Positions 51,549 to 63,911 are shown, numbered from the stretch's first letter. The stretch is DNA of 64,000 bases from Cliona cf. orientalis (GCA_963930775.1 OZ005702.1:4960001-5024000); one strand, 5' to 3'. The notes: generated from the sequence alone by a model not told the origin. A program made the numbers and translations.

Positions 51549-54500
51549 ATCAACTGGACCAAGTTGGTGACAGAGGCAGCTATGAACCAGCAGACATAGC
51601 CAGCAAAATCGAAGAATTAGAAAATCGGTTTGATGATCTCCAAACTAGAATTATAAATGAATTATCTACTAAGCCAGGCATAACTGCAAAACAGTTATTG
51701 AGCAAATTAACACGACTACCACTATCACTGAGAAAAGAGTATGAATCTTCGTTAGCAAAACGTATTCATAGAATGCTTAAGGCGACACAGATTAATGACC
51801 TATTTATTGTTCACCTCAATGATCTTAGCTCATTTATGGATTATGGATTAATTGAGTACTTTATTAAACAGTATGGTAGTGATGGCTTAAAGAAAGATAT
51901 GGTATTGTATTGCAGTGAAATGGTAGTGTTTATGAAAGAGACAACAATTGAACAACTAAGAGGTCATTTGCCAGGTGAACCTGAAGTTCCACCAAAATTT
52001 TCTTTGTTGAAGGCCAAAATTGGTGAGGATCCCAGCAAATACACTTTAGAAGAAGTTAATATAATTAGAAAACAATACTGCAGTAAACTAAAGCTGTCTG
52101 AGATAGTCTTACATCTATTGACATTTAAAGAGTCCGAGTCCTTCATTGTTTGGTGGGTGGTACCATCAGCTCTTGTTTCTGACATAATGAACTCGGTCGG
52201 AACTATTGACCAAAGCTTCTACCAGGAGTACAAAATCACCTCCCTTACCCTGGATGGAATGTGGCTATTCTTGAGTGAGTCTGAGATTGATGCAATGTGG
52301 TTGAAGATGCGAGTGGGTGACACAGAATTAAGTGATCAATTCCATATCATGCACAAGCAAATATTGTGTGAGGTAGATAGAATAGGAAGATCAACAGCCA
52401 CTGATAAGTTGTCATCATATTTGGTGGACCAGCAACCAACCCTTCAACGGAATGTAAGTGTCAAGATCAGCAAGGCAATTTTAAGCCCCAACTTCCCTAT
52501 ATCCCCGATAGACTTCAGAATGCTTACCATTGTAATAGAACTGTCTGGTAGCGATTCCTTGAAGAGGGTAATGGAATCCTATTGTCGCTTTATGTCAACC
52601 TTTGTAAAGCAGTCAACTTCAGAGCAGCTTATAGACTTGTCACCCATCCAATCAAGATCTTCTGAAGATTTCGTTACAGCTGAGTGTAAAATCAAAGGTG
52701 AGCCCTTTGAATATGGATTAGAAAAGCTTTTTGAATTTCAGACACAATTCTGCTCCATGAATAAGATCGACAAAGTGTGTTTTATTATGGGTAAAGTAGA
52801 TAAGAAAATGAGTGGTTCATTCACTCTTAACTGGCATATACCATCAGCCGCAGTTTCTTATATAGTGAAACAATATCATACCAGAAATAATATTTCCCCT
52901 GGCTTTTATAAAGAGTACAAAATCACCTCCCTTACCCTGGATAAAATGTGGCTATTTCTGAGTGAGGCTGAGATTGATGCAATGTGGTCAAAGATGCGTG
53001 TGGGTGACACAGAATTAAGTGATCAATTCCATATCATGCACAAGCAAATATTGTGTGAGGTAGATGGAATAGGAAGATCAGCAGCCACTTATAAATTGTC
53101 ATCATATTTGATGGACCAGCAACCAGACCTTCAACAGGATGTAAGTGTCAACATAAGCAAGGCATTTTTAAATTCCGATTTTCCTGTATCTCTGATAAAC
53201 TTCAGAATTCTTACCATTGTAATAGAACTGTTTGGTAGCAATTGCTTGAAGAGGGTAATGGAATCCTATTGCCGCTTTATGTCAACCTTTGTAAAACAAT
53301 CAACTTTAGAGCAGCTTATAGACTTGCCATCCATCCAGTCAAGAGTTCCTGAATATTTCATTACAGCTGAGTGTAAAATCAAAGGTGAGCCCTTCAAATA
53401 TAGATTAGAAAAGCTTCTCAAATTTCAGACACAATTCTGCTCCATGGGTAATATTGACAAAGTATGTTTTGTTATGGGTGAAGTATGCAAAGCAATGAGT
53501 TGTTCATTCACTGTTAACTGGCGTATACCATCAGCTGTAGTTTCTTACATAGTAAAATTTACCAGAAATATTTTCTCTAGCTTCTATCAAGAATACAAAA
53601 TCACCTCCCTTACCCTGGATGGAATGTGGCTGCATATGAGTGAATCAGAGATTGATGCAATGTGGTCAGAGTTATATGTGAGTGACGCAAAATTTAAAGA
53701 CCGGTTTCGCACCATGTGCAAGCAAATAGTGTATGAAATGAAAGTGCAAAATGTGTCGAAGGATGATTTATCATTGTACTTTCAGACACTACATTATCAA
53801 CCACAAATACGCGATCAGTTAAGTCTGGCAGTCTTGAATTATGAGCTCCCTGCATCTTTTGTAGACTTTGGAGTCCTTAAGGCTGTTATAGAGAGGTTTG
53901 GTAGTGATTGCTTGGAGAGAGTGATAGAGTCCTATTGCAACTACATATCAATCTTCACAATGCAATCAACAGCACAGCAGCTAATAAACTTGTCAGCACT
54001 CCAGTCTGAGCATTGGAAATATTTTGTAGCAGCCAAGTGTAAAATTATGATAGAGCCTTCACACTGCAGATTAGAAAAACTGCTCCAGTTTCGAACCAGA
54101 TTCTGTGCGATTCCCAGGTTTAATCAAGTATATTTTATTCTGGATGAAGTCAACATTGAAATGAGCGGTTCATTCACTGTTAGCTGGCTTGTACCATCAG
54201 CACTAATTTCTAATATTATAGTGAAATGTGCCAGATATGTTGACCAGAGATTCTATCAAGAATACAAAATCACCTCCTTTACCCTGGATGGAATGTGGCT
54301 GTTCTTGAGTGAGGCTGAGATTGATTCAATATGGTTGAAGATGCGTGTGGGTGACACAGAATTTAATGATCAATTCCATATTATGCACAAGCAAATATTA
54401 TGTGAGGTAGATGGAATAGGAAGAACATCAGCCACCGATGAGTTGTCATCGTATTTGATGAACCAGCAATCAACCCTTCAACAAGATATATGTGTCAACA

Positions 54501-57500
54501 TAAGCAAGGAAATTTTAAGCCCCGACTTCCCTATATCTGTGATCGACTTTAGAGCACTTACCACTATAATAGAACTGTTTGGTAGTGATTGCTTGAAGAG
54601 GGTAATGGAATCCTATTGCCACTTTATGTCAACCTTTGTAAAGCAGTCAACTTTAGAGCAGCTTATAAACTTGTCACCCATCCAGTCAAGAGTTCCAGAA
54701 GATTTCCTTGAAGCTAAGTGTAAAATCAAAAGTGAGCCCTTTGAATATGGATTAGAAAAGCTTCTTGAGTTTCAGACTAAATTCTGCTCCATGATTAATA
54801 TTGACAAAGTGTGTTTTGTTATGGGTGAAGTAGGTAAAAATATGAGTGGTTCATTCACTATTAGCTGGCGTATACCATCAGCTGTAATTTCTTACATAGT
54901 AAAATTTACCAGAAACATTAAATTTTCCCCTAGCTTTCATGAAGAATACAAGATTGCCTCCCTTACTCTGGATGGAATGTGGATATTTCTAAGTGATGCT
55001 GAGATTGATGTATTGTGGCATCCAAGCCATTTTGAATCTCAGTTCCTCAACATGTACAGACAAGTTGTGTATGAACTAAAAGTGCAAGAAATATCAAAGA
55101 ATGAGCTATTATCATATTATTTGACAGAACAGCAACCAAAACTTCAAAGTAATGCAAGTATTCAATTAAGTGAGGCATTTCTAGAGCATGAGTTCCCTTT
55201 GTCAGTTTTAGACTTTAGAGTGCTGTCCATCGTCATAGACAAGTTTGGCGGTGATTGCTTGAAGAGTGTAATGAAATCATTTCATAACTATGTGATATCA
55301 ATTTATACGAGAGAGTCAACTGTAGAGCAACTAGTATCTTTGCCACCAATCCCATCTCAGCCTTCCAAATATTTCATATCCGTAGAGAGTAGAAACAGAG
55401 AAGACCCTACAAATTGCAGACTAGCAAGACTGCTTGATTTTCAAGCTAGGTTCTGTGCCATTGTTAATATTGAAGAAGAATGTTTTATGATGGATAAAAT
55501 AAAGGCAGAAACAAGTGGCTCGTTTGTTGTTAGGTGGTATGTGCCATCCAACCTAGCATTGGATTTACTAAAATCTGCTAATCAACTTGATCTTGAGCAG
55601 ACTGAGCTCTTTCAAGAAATGAACATAGCTTCACTACAGCTTGGCAGTATGTGGTTGTATAATTATCAACTAACACCACTTGGTATTCAACTAAAGAAAC
55701 GATACCAGCAGTCCCAGGGCTCACCATCTCCAGTTGAATGGATTCCTTCTCCAACAAAAAAAATATTCCGACTAGCTATGATCCAGAGAGAGAGAGTGCA
55801 ACAAGGTCATATTGAAGACAGATTTGTACGAATGAGCATCAGTGGTAGGGTAGATGATATTCTTTATGCTAAATCTCCAGTGGAACTTGAACACATCTTC
55901 AGAAACACACTACATGGAGGTGAGATCATTTTGATTGAAGGAGCCCCAGGGTCTGGCAAGAGTACTCTAACAGTCCACATCTGTCAGAGATGGGGCAAAG
56001 GAGACTTATTTCAACAATTCACTGTTGTGATCCTTGTCCAGTTACGAGACCCAGCAGTGCAAAGAGCACAGACCATAGCTGACCTGCTTCCTATTGAAAA
56101 TGTTGAGGAGATAGCTGCTGAACTGATAGCTACTAATGGACGTGGTGTCCTGTGGGTCCTTGACGGGTGGGATGAGCTCCCACCTCACCTACAGCAAGAC
56201 TCCATATTCTGTCAACTTATCAAGAGAATGCTTAGTGAATGTTCAGTGTTAGTCACCTCTCGTCCAATTTCATCAGGTGACCTACACCCAGTGGTCTCTT
56301 CACGAATTGAGGTGTTAGGGTTCACCCCAGAGGAGCAGAGGCAGTACTTCACTGAGTGTCTCAAGGGAGACACCAAAGCTTTAGAAGCCCTACTTGAAAA
56401 GATCCAACAGAATCCTGTGTTACAAAGCATTTGCTACCTTCCACTCAGTGCTGCTTTCATAGTATACATTTTCAAATACAGGGATCAATCACTACCCAAC
56501 ACTGGGTATGAGATCTACTTATCAGTCATTCTCAGCTGCATTCAACGACATTATGACAGGGAGGGCAGAGGTCATGACCTACCTAGAGAGCTAGCATCTT
56601 TAGATGATCTTTCAAGGAGTGAAGCAGTGAGAGAGCCTTTTCAGTGTCTCTGTGAGCTTGCCTATCGTGGTGTGATGGAGAACAAAGTGACCTTCTCTTC
56701 CAGTGACTTGCCTCAAGGATCCAACACACTCAGTCTTCTTCAAGCAATAGAGAGCTTTCTCCAAAGTGGAAATTCAGTGTTCTATAACTTTCTTCACCTA
56801 TCAATCCAAGAAGTCTTGTCTGCCTATTACATGACAATAAAGTTGTCAGATAGTGAGCAGGTGTCTCAATTCCAGCAGTTGTTCAACCAGCCTCGTTTTG
56901 CTGCTGTGTTTCAGTTTTATGCTGCCATCACCAAGTTGAAGAGTCCAGGGATACACCAAGTTATTGATAGAATATTAGAAGCCAAGTCCAAGCCTCTCTT
57001 AGTGTCTCTTCTTCGCTGCTTACATGAGGCTCAGGATCCTGCCCTCTGCCTTTATGTAGCTGAAAGACTAGAGCGTATTAAACTAAAATTAAATCTTAGT
57101 GAGACCTCACTCAGTCCACTGGACTGTGTCTCTGTTAGTTTTTTCCTCTCCTCTGTTGCTGGTAAGGAAATCAGTATTAACCTTAAGCACTGTGCTATTG
57201 GTAATCTTGGTGTGAACTACTTATCAAAGTATGTACATACAGATAATAATTTGGAACATGTCAGTAAAATAATCATAGACCTAACTGACAATGAGATTAA
57301 CGAAGAGGGTGCTTTACATATCACTAACATGCTTTACTTGTTTGAACATTTATATATGTCGTATAATCCGATTGGAGACACTGGAGCATCCTTGATATCT
57401 GAAGCTATGAGAGAAACTGCTACACTCAAAACTTTAATCCTTTATGACTGTCGCATCACTTCAAGAGGAGCTGAAGATCTTTCAAGAGCACTAGCTCAAA

Positions 57501-57883
57501 ACAATTCCCTGGAAAAATTGGACATTGGTTGGAACGATCTAGGAGATGATGGAATAAGCCACGTAGCTGAGGCCCTCAAACAAAACAAACAACTGAAGGA
57601 ACTCTGGATTGGTGAGTGTGGAATGACTGACAAAGGAGCACATTCTCTGGCCAGTGCTCTCAAAGTCAACGATTCTCTCAAGATGTTGCATATGGGTGGA
57701 TGTAAAGTAAAATTAACAAAACATGGACTTTCAGCAATAGCTCATTCATTAGCTAACAACTTGGTGCTTGTGAAACTTGTAATCCCTTTCAACTTTGGTT
57801 CTACCACTATTACTGGTTTAAATCTTAAGGTCAGTGAAGCAAGGAAGAAAAATGGACTTCCACCCATTGAAGTTGAAGGTTAG
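51549..57883 (+). CDS. NLR-C exon 4: six tandem modules, NACHT, LRRs
   Basis: One 6.3-kb exon opens after GATTTTAG. With exons 1-3 the protein is about 2392 aa, against about 900 for NLR-B. Six copies of a roughly 225-aa module follow each other. Each has a helical half (DFRxLTIVIELFGSDCLKRVMESY, then FMSTFVKQST.EQL), a middle LEKLLEFQT.FCS, and a beta-rich end (SGSFTxxWxIPSA, then EYKITSLTLDGMWLF). The EYKITS anchors are at 52226, 52913, 53591, 54260, 54944 and 55616. NACHT follows with linker WIPSPTKKIFRLAM, Walker A GAPGSGKST (55940-55966), VLWVLDGWDELPP and VTSRPISSGDL. A helical region comes next, then RI-type LRRs (about 57280-57780) and the tail NGLPPIEVEG. At the end, GAAG|GTTAGT could serve as a donor, as in the paralogue at 229; otherwise TAG at 57881 is the stop. 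All signature residues for ATP binding are present. I cannot name the repeated module. Confidence 0.85.
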
Positions 57884-57960
57884 TGTATTGCATGTTAGTG
57901 TGGATGTGACATCGATTTTTAAGCCTAGTCTTCAGACTTCCCCACCTTTGTTTTATACAG

Positions 57961-58133
57961 GTGATTTTATTATACTATATCCAACGAAAATATTTTTCAG
58001 ACAGACATTTTTCTTATATAGTCCGTATCCTAACCTGGAGGGCATAAAAGATGTGCTCTCCTACAAGTTTAGAAGGCTCATGCTTGATCGGAATTGTTGT
58101 GGCATGTGCACAAATGAGGGTGCCAGGGCCTAG
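57961..58133 (+). CDS. Possible extra C-terminal exon of NLR-C
   Basis: If the donor at 57878 is used, the acceptor TTATACAG at 57960 continues in phase for about 57 codons (DFIILYPTKIFFRQTFFLYS … CCGMCTNEGARA) to TAG. No homology is recognised and the left paralogue shows no such exon. Confidence 0.25.
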
Positions 58134-58689
58134 CGCCCAGGGGCCTTAGAGACGCATTCTCGAGCTTGAGCAAGCGGCATTTCAACATGCCTGCTCGGCA
58201 GGTCTCTGAGCCTCAAGCGAAGCAAGAGCGAGAACGTCGCCATTACTCAGTCAGTTCTAGCATTGCAGCTGCTCTTGGCCTGCAGTGAGGGGTTTGGTCT
58301 ACACCATAATAGCATAGGTTTAAAGTTTGGTGCTGCTTTCATCTGTGCATGCGCACTGTACTAACTGGTAATCAATTGTACGTGTACTGAGCATGCTGTT
58401 CGTAGTGTTCAGCCACATTATCCCATGATTGTGACATCAAACATACTTTTTTTGTATAAAATTAATATCCATGCAAAGGAGGGAGAAGCTTTGATCACAG
58501 TGTCATGCGAACAGATGAGATTTAAGTTGTATTATTGCAATTTTTAATCATGCAGGTAGTGGAGTTACTACACATCGTACTCCGTCGAGCTATCCTTCAC
58601 ATGACCAGCTAAGGCCACAACACTACAACTGACCAACACAAATCTTGATGGTAAATTCTACCATAACTCAATGAAGCACTATAGTGCAA

Positions 58690-59200
58690 AACCCTCGGCG
58701 CGCAAGCACTGAGCAGTACTGCATTAGTGCAAGATGCTTGCATGCAATCCTATACATGAATGATAGGCTTCCTAGCACAATGTCAGAGTAACCACAAGAA
58801 TGCACATTGCATGCGATTGCGTAATGTCCAGCAGTATCACGTGTGTAATGCTGTGTCAGCATTTTGTAGCATGCAGAGATAGCCAAGAAGCTTCTCTGCC
58901 AGTGTAGTACGATCAGCAATGAACCAGTCGTGTTGTTGGATGTATAACTAACCATAATATATACTTTTCGAGTAGAAAAGAAGCCATCGCTGTCTCGTTT
59001 GGCCGTCGAAAGTTCACCAGGGAGTGAGGAAGGAAGTGGTGACCAGCAAATGACGCCATAACTCTTGAACGAAGCGTTTTCAGGGAAAGCCAAACGGTAA
59101 AAACGTTGAAAACACCATAAAGAACCCTATAAAACTTTGTTCGCTACGTAAAAACGAGGTAGGCAGCTGATTTTGTGGTAACAGACAGACAGACAGACAG

Positions 59201-59232
<32 letters not shown>

Positions 59233-59269
59233 CGACTACCATAACCCTGCGGCGCATGCGCCGAGGGTT
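58690..59269. mobile_element. MITE with AACCCTCGGCGC ends
   Basis: Starts AACCCTCGGCGCGCAAGC and ends GCGCCGAGGGTT. The decayed left-block copy runs from about 627 to 1230, so the element was present before the segmental duplication. Confidence 0.7.
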
Positions 59270-60589
59270 AATAAGCTTGGTATCCCAAGTGACCCCTGAC
59301 CCCTAGTCTGGTGATATTTTGCATGTGCACACAGTTCTGCCCCAGTTTGTCAATGTAATGTATCAGTTCTTGTTCACTGCAGACCTCTCCATGTTCACAG
59401 TTAGCTACTCAGTAGTAACTTTGATGTTGACTGGAGCCCACAGTTTCAGTCCGGGCAGTGAGTTGGACTCCAGCTACTGAACATGTCAGCAGTGACAATA
59501 AGTTTGTACTTGTGCACTGACTCTGTGATGTTTGTCTTATTCAGTTTTGTTAGTTGTGTGGTTCCATTCTCAGTCCGGCCGGGCCATCACACTCCAGTCG
59601 TCATGGTTTGTGCTGAGTCAGCAGGGGGCTGGGGCAGGGTTCAGAGGTCATTAGTGTTGTGTTTGGTTAGTTGTATGTTAATTGTGGTTTTGGTGTGTTC
59701 ATGTGATGTCATTCACTAGCTTTGTTGTCTTGTTCCATAGTTTTGTGTGTGCACATGTCTGTGGTTTGTCCAGTTATTTCCATTCCTTTTTGTTGTCCCT
59801 TTAGCCTACAGTTTCATTGGTAGTTCACTGACACCACATCTCATTATACACCACAAAACATGTTGACAGTACATCAGTTGCAGTCTCATTAATAGTTAAA
59901 TTTTATCATCCTGCTTCTTTGTCCAATTTGACGCTTTTAATGTTTACAGTGTTTTTACGCTTTTATCATAGTATGCATGACCATTGAGTGTGTACTAACT
60001 GTATGCAATGTCTATTTTATAATTTTTATTCACATCAACCGGCCTTTATTTCTTGACAACATTCAATCATCGCAATAATATTAATTAGTATTATGTATCA
60101 ACCTTTTTGTTATTAAATTTTTTCGATACTCAATCATCACAGTATCTTTTTTGACATCCACCTTCTGCTGTATTCACTAATTTTGACTCAGTGAATTTCA
60201 CTCCAGTAATTCAGAGGTGGGTATGAAACAACAATCACATGACTTATCACGTGATCTCTTGTTTATGTCTCGTTCAGGAGCTGGACTCAGAAGAGGACAG
60301 TGGTTCACATTGAGAGGTCTGATCTGAGCTATGAAACTCCGCCCACAGACACACCCCTTCCTCCTCGCACTCCCAGTGCATAGTGGACCAACGTATTCAT
60401 GTATGGGTGGGTATGTGCACATGTGTAGTGCACTGTCTGTGTGCAATGTATGTACATATACATGTATGCATGTATGTACACCAGCAAATGTCAGTGTGCA
60501 TGTAGCCTAGCCACATGCATGTGAGGGTACCCAGCCAGTCATACTGGTACACATGCTTAAGGTTCTAAATTGTTTAACACTAACACTCG

Positions 60590-60781
60590 TACCGTAAATC
60601 GCGAATATTTTGTTGTTAAAATATTTTCGAACAGCCTGGCTTGTGCGAAAATTAAACGCTAGAAAATACATACACAATATTAACGATAATGCTGTACAGG
60701 GTTGTTTGTCCTGAAAATTATTTAATGTGAAAAATTATTGCACGCAATATTTTAGACACGAAATATTCGCGATTTACGGTA
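60590..60781. mobile_element. MITE with TACCGTAAATCGCGAATATT ends, copy 1
   Basis: Almost fully palindromic 192-bp element (TACCGTAAATCGCGAATATT … AATATTCGCGATTTACGGTA) between TA dinucleotides. The paralogous left block at about 2738 lacks it. The second copy is 63511-63701. Confidence 0.9.
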
Positions 60782-60904
60782 TTATAGCATATATGAGTAC
60801 TAGGTGTTGAGATTTGCTATTAGCGTACTTGTATATAATCCCCTACTGCCTATTTCACTCATCTGCATACATGTACACACACTACAACTACTTGTGTTGT
60901 ATAG

Positions 60905-61003
60905 GACCCATCAGTGACAGCTGCCACATCCGCCCAGCCGGGGGCAGGTCAGGATGACTACAACCCCTTCACAGATGAGGGAGTCAAGGAAAAGGAACCA
61001 GAG
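60905..61003 (+). CDS. SCAMP exon 2 (NPF-repeat region)
   Basis: TTGTATAG is followed by DPSVTAATSAQPGAGQDDYN then PFTDEGVKEKEPE. This is the N-terminal NPF motif region of secretory carrier membrane proteins (compare human KDPSVTQVTR…DEYNPFSD). NPF tripeptides bind EH-domain endocytic proteins. The first exon, expected to hold the start codon and another NPF, was not found between 57.9 and 60.9 kb. Confidence 0.85.
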
Positions 61004-61787
61004 GTATGAAGCTACAATACCTACATATTATATCATCCGTATGTAGGGTGAGACCATGCCTAGTGTCTGATTTTAAAAGAAATGATGTCCTCATTTCAGA
61101 GGTAGTTTTATACACATACTGTATCTCGGAGTGTTCCACTAATTTGGATTCCTTAATATCTAGGATATAGGAGTCCTGGATCAGTTGTTAGACCCTGGGG
61201 GGATTTTTGTGTAGTCCATGTGATCCCTAGTGAGATTCAGGTGTCCTTTTGCTAGTTATTGATGGTAACAAGGTACACTTGGGTTTTGCTAACTCAGTGG
61301 AACTTGGGCTTGGTAACAGGTTTATCCTCCACCCACCTTAGTTCCAAAATGACCCTCATGTGATATCATGTGACTGTCTGCTTTTGAAAATTAAGTGATC
61401 AGCAGATTGATGTCCAGTTCAGGTGATGATGTTCACTGCATACTATGCATGTTGCATGCATTGTAAAACATAGGAATGTAAGCATATTCCTTGGTATCAA
61501 ACATACTGTCATGTATTATAGTGTAATGTGCTGAGTTAGCTAAACTGAATACATTATTGACCCTTAGACCTTTAGACCTTTGGTGCCGGAGTGGTCCCCT
61601 AGTATATTACATTATTATATACGTGCATGATAACTGTGCATAATAATGTACACATGCATTATGTACGGGGTTATCATTCATAGTCATTCAGCAGATTAGG
61701 GGTTGTATGTATTGCCCCCCCCCTCCCCTTATGAGTGTGACTCACTATTTCTCTTACCACTTGTTTTTGTTTGTTATTTTTGCTTAG
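61004..61787 (+). other. SCAMP intron 2
   Basis: No gene or clear element is seen; two TTAGACC/TTTAGACC direct repeats lie at about 61565. The next intron, 61941-62795, likewise shows only a G-rich patch (GGGGGAGGGGGTGCTTCCCCCC, about 62340). Confidence 0.5.
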
Positions 61788-61940
61788 CCTGTGCGTCCAT
61801 CCCCTCCCACCAAGACAGAGAAGAAGACTAAGGAGAAGAAGAAATCGAAGGAGTGTCCCCCAGCCCCAACGAGACCCCAGAACTCGGAGCCAGCCATCAT
61901 GCAGCCCGACCAGGACCTGCCTCCTGCATACGCTCCTGCT
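61788..61940 (+). CDS. SCAMP exon 3
   Basis: Phase-0 exon with a Lys-rich stretch (KTEKKTKEKKKSKE) longer than in vertebrate SCAMPs, followed by SEPAIMQPDQDLPPAYAPA. The latter corresponds to QPAIMKPTEEHPAYTQI. Donor GCT|GTATGT. Confidence 0.85.
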
Positions 61941-62795
61941 GTATGTTTTTATGCTAATATCACATGTATAGTAAGTATGGTGGGAAGTTTCTGTGGGACA
62001 AAAGAGGTTTTTAACCTCTATGTAGGTTTACCCAAGCTGGCGATGGGATTAAGTAGAAGATAGACCACCTACTGAATTTTTATGTGCTTAATGAAATAGT
62101 TTTGTTAGTTTGGCTTCATATCATTTACTACATTGTTGAACAGCAGTGTTGGCTGGCAATCCGCTACTCAGATCAAGTGATACTAGCAAATATGATGTGA
62201 GATTATATTTTCTCCATAGCCAAATAATTTTCAAGATGATGAGCTAAGAAAGAGAGGAGAGATAAATTTTTTCATCTTCTCAGTAACGTTTAATCCAATG
62301 TGGTTGCCACACATACATGTACAAGTAAGTGTGTATTTAGGGGGAGGGGGTGCTTCCCCCCTTGGAAGTGATCCAGGGCTTGAGGAATATTAGGGGAAAG
62401 ACAATATTTTGTTGTATGAAAGGCCCAAGTTAGGTGCCTAGTCCAAAGCTCTACAAGTGATAGACTAATGCTTCTTTGTTGTGGGAACTTTTCCTACCTC
62501 CTCTAATAACTATAATAGACGGAATGTCATAGCAAGCATTTGATATGCTCAAGAGGGGCCAATGTCTGCCTACTTCAAGGGAGAGGGAGGGCGAATAAAA
62601 TCCAATGGGAGGGAGCAAATCCAACTGCTATGAGCGTGCTTGACTTTGCTCTAATTAAATAAATGCCAAACTGTTAGCCTATAAATGATCATGAATATCA
62701 CTAAGCATCCTTTTTTGGACTCTCTACATGATCGTATGTGAATACAACTGTTCTCATGATTGATAGTGAAAAATGTGTGTTCATTGTTGGTTTAG

Positions 62796-62995
62796 GAGAT
62801 AGCTCATCGAGAGGCTGCACTGAGCGAGAGAGAGGAACATCGAACAATTCGGCGTTGGAGAGCGTCCCAACAACTTCCCTCTGTTCCCCAACTTTTTCCC
62901 CACCCCCTTTAGGCCATGCTTCTACATCAATATCAAGGTGGAGGTCCCTCCCTCTGAACAGTGGAAGGTCTACCTGCTACTGGCACTGCTAGTCT
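62796..62995 (+). pseudogene. SCAMP exon 4 (apparent frameshift in a GA tract)
   Basis: After GGTTTAG the frame reads EIAHREAALSEREE, the cytosolic coiled coil. The conserved part then continues in another frame: ERPNNFPLFPNFFPTPFRPC and FYINIKVEVPPSEQWKVYLL. NNFP.…PCFY…EVP is the SCAMP signature before the first membrane span. The change of frame falls at 62825-62836 in CGAGAGAGAGG, where loss of one GA unit (or one extra base) would explain it. Donor TCT|GTAAG matches the next exon. Assembly error, allele, or true lesion cannot be told apart here. Confidence 0.75.
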
Positions 62996-63103
62996 GTAAG
63001 TTGGCTACTGTTGTAGTATATTGACATGCTGACTTCCGATTATTTACATGCAATCTCTCTCTCCCTCCTCCCCCCTCTCTCTCACTCTCTCTCTCTCTTT
63101 CAG

Positions 63104-63263
63104 ACACTTGGCTGCTTCTGATAATCAATGTTATTGTGTGTATCATTGGTGCTATCATTGATCAGAGGCAGCTTGTAACGATGGGTGTGTCTATTCTCTA
63201 CCTTGTGCTGTTTGCACCAGCCAGTCTGTTCTGCTGGTTCCTACCAACTTACTATGCCTACAA
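63104..63263 (+). CDS. SCAMP exon 5 (transmembrane segments 1-2)
   Basis: Encodes TWLLLIINVIVCIIGAII (first span), a short loop DQRQLVTM, and VSILYLVLFAPASLFCWFLP (second span) with the start of the conserved cytosolic E-peptide (CWFLPTYYAYK versus vertebrate CWYRPLYGAFR). The E-peptide binds phosphoinositide-rich membrane during exocytosis. Confidence 0.9.
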
Positions 63264-63378
63264 GTGAGTGGACCTGGGTGTTGTGTTATCATGGTTATCA
63301 TACATGTATCTCTCTCCCCCTCTCCCTCCCTCTCTCTCTCATTTCTCCCTCGATCTCTCTCTTTATCCACCCTCCCAG

Positions 63379-63480
63379 GAGGGACAGTTCTTTGGCGTTC
63401 ATGTGGATCTTCTTTATCCTGTTCTTTCAAGGTCTCAGCTTTATCCTCAATGCCATTGGAATACCTCAGCTAGGAGCAGC
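63379..63480 (+). CDS. SCAMP exon 6 (transmembrane segment 3)
   Basis: Continues KRDSSLAFMWIFFILFFQGL then SFILNAIGIPQLGA, the third membrane span. Acceptor CCTCCCAG after a (TC)n tract, donor AGC|GTAAGC. Confidence 0.9.
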
Positions 63481-63510
63481 GTAAGCAATGTGATTAATAA
63501 GCACAAGAAC

Positions 63511-63701
63511 TACCGTAAATCGCGAATATTTCTATGTTAAAATATTTTCGGACAGCATAGCTTGTGCGAAAATTAAACGCACGAAATACATGCGCAATAT
63601 TAACGACAATGCGGTACAGGGTCGTTTGTCCGAAAATTATTTAACGCAAAAAATTATCGCATGAAATATTTTAGACACGAAATATTCGCGGTATTACGGT
63701 A
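63511..63701. mobile_element. MITE with TACCGTAAATCGCGAATATT ends, copy 2
   Basis: About 85% identical to the copy at 60590-60781. It lies in a SCAMP intron. Confidence 0.9.
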
Positions 63702-63911
63702 TAGTCCTTCTAATTATTCAACACCCTTTACCGAATGATTGAAAGTAGCCCCTAATTTTTGGCAAAGATCATCACATGTATGGGGAATAGAATGCACCTG
63801 CAGATGGAATATTGACTAAAATTCAGCAGAGTTCGAACAATATTATTTCATGCCCACAAGATTTAATATTGACAGCCATCATGATCACAATTAAACTCTA
63901 TTTCTCTCCAG

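Larger units (their letters stand above)
57655..60840. repeat. Segmental duplication block, right copy
   Basis: Starts within the NLR-C LRR coding sequence, paralogous to base 1 of the window, and runs through the 3' flank to 60840. Two insertions distinguish it from the left copy: the MITE at 60590-60781 and a microsatellite-expanded segment at 59180-59230 ((CAGA)n and (CA)n). Confidence 0.8.

Noticed and set aside
58140..58330. Possible structured RNA in GC-richer stretch
   Set aside because: Only short inverted words (TCTCGAGCTTGAG, CTCAAGCGAAGCAAG); no known RNA family pattern.
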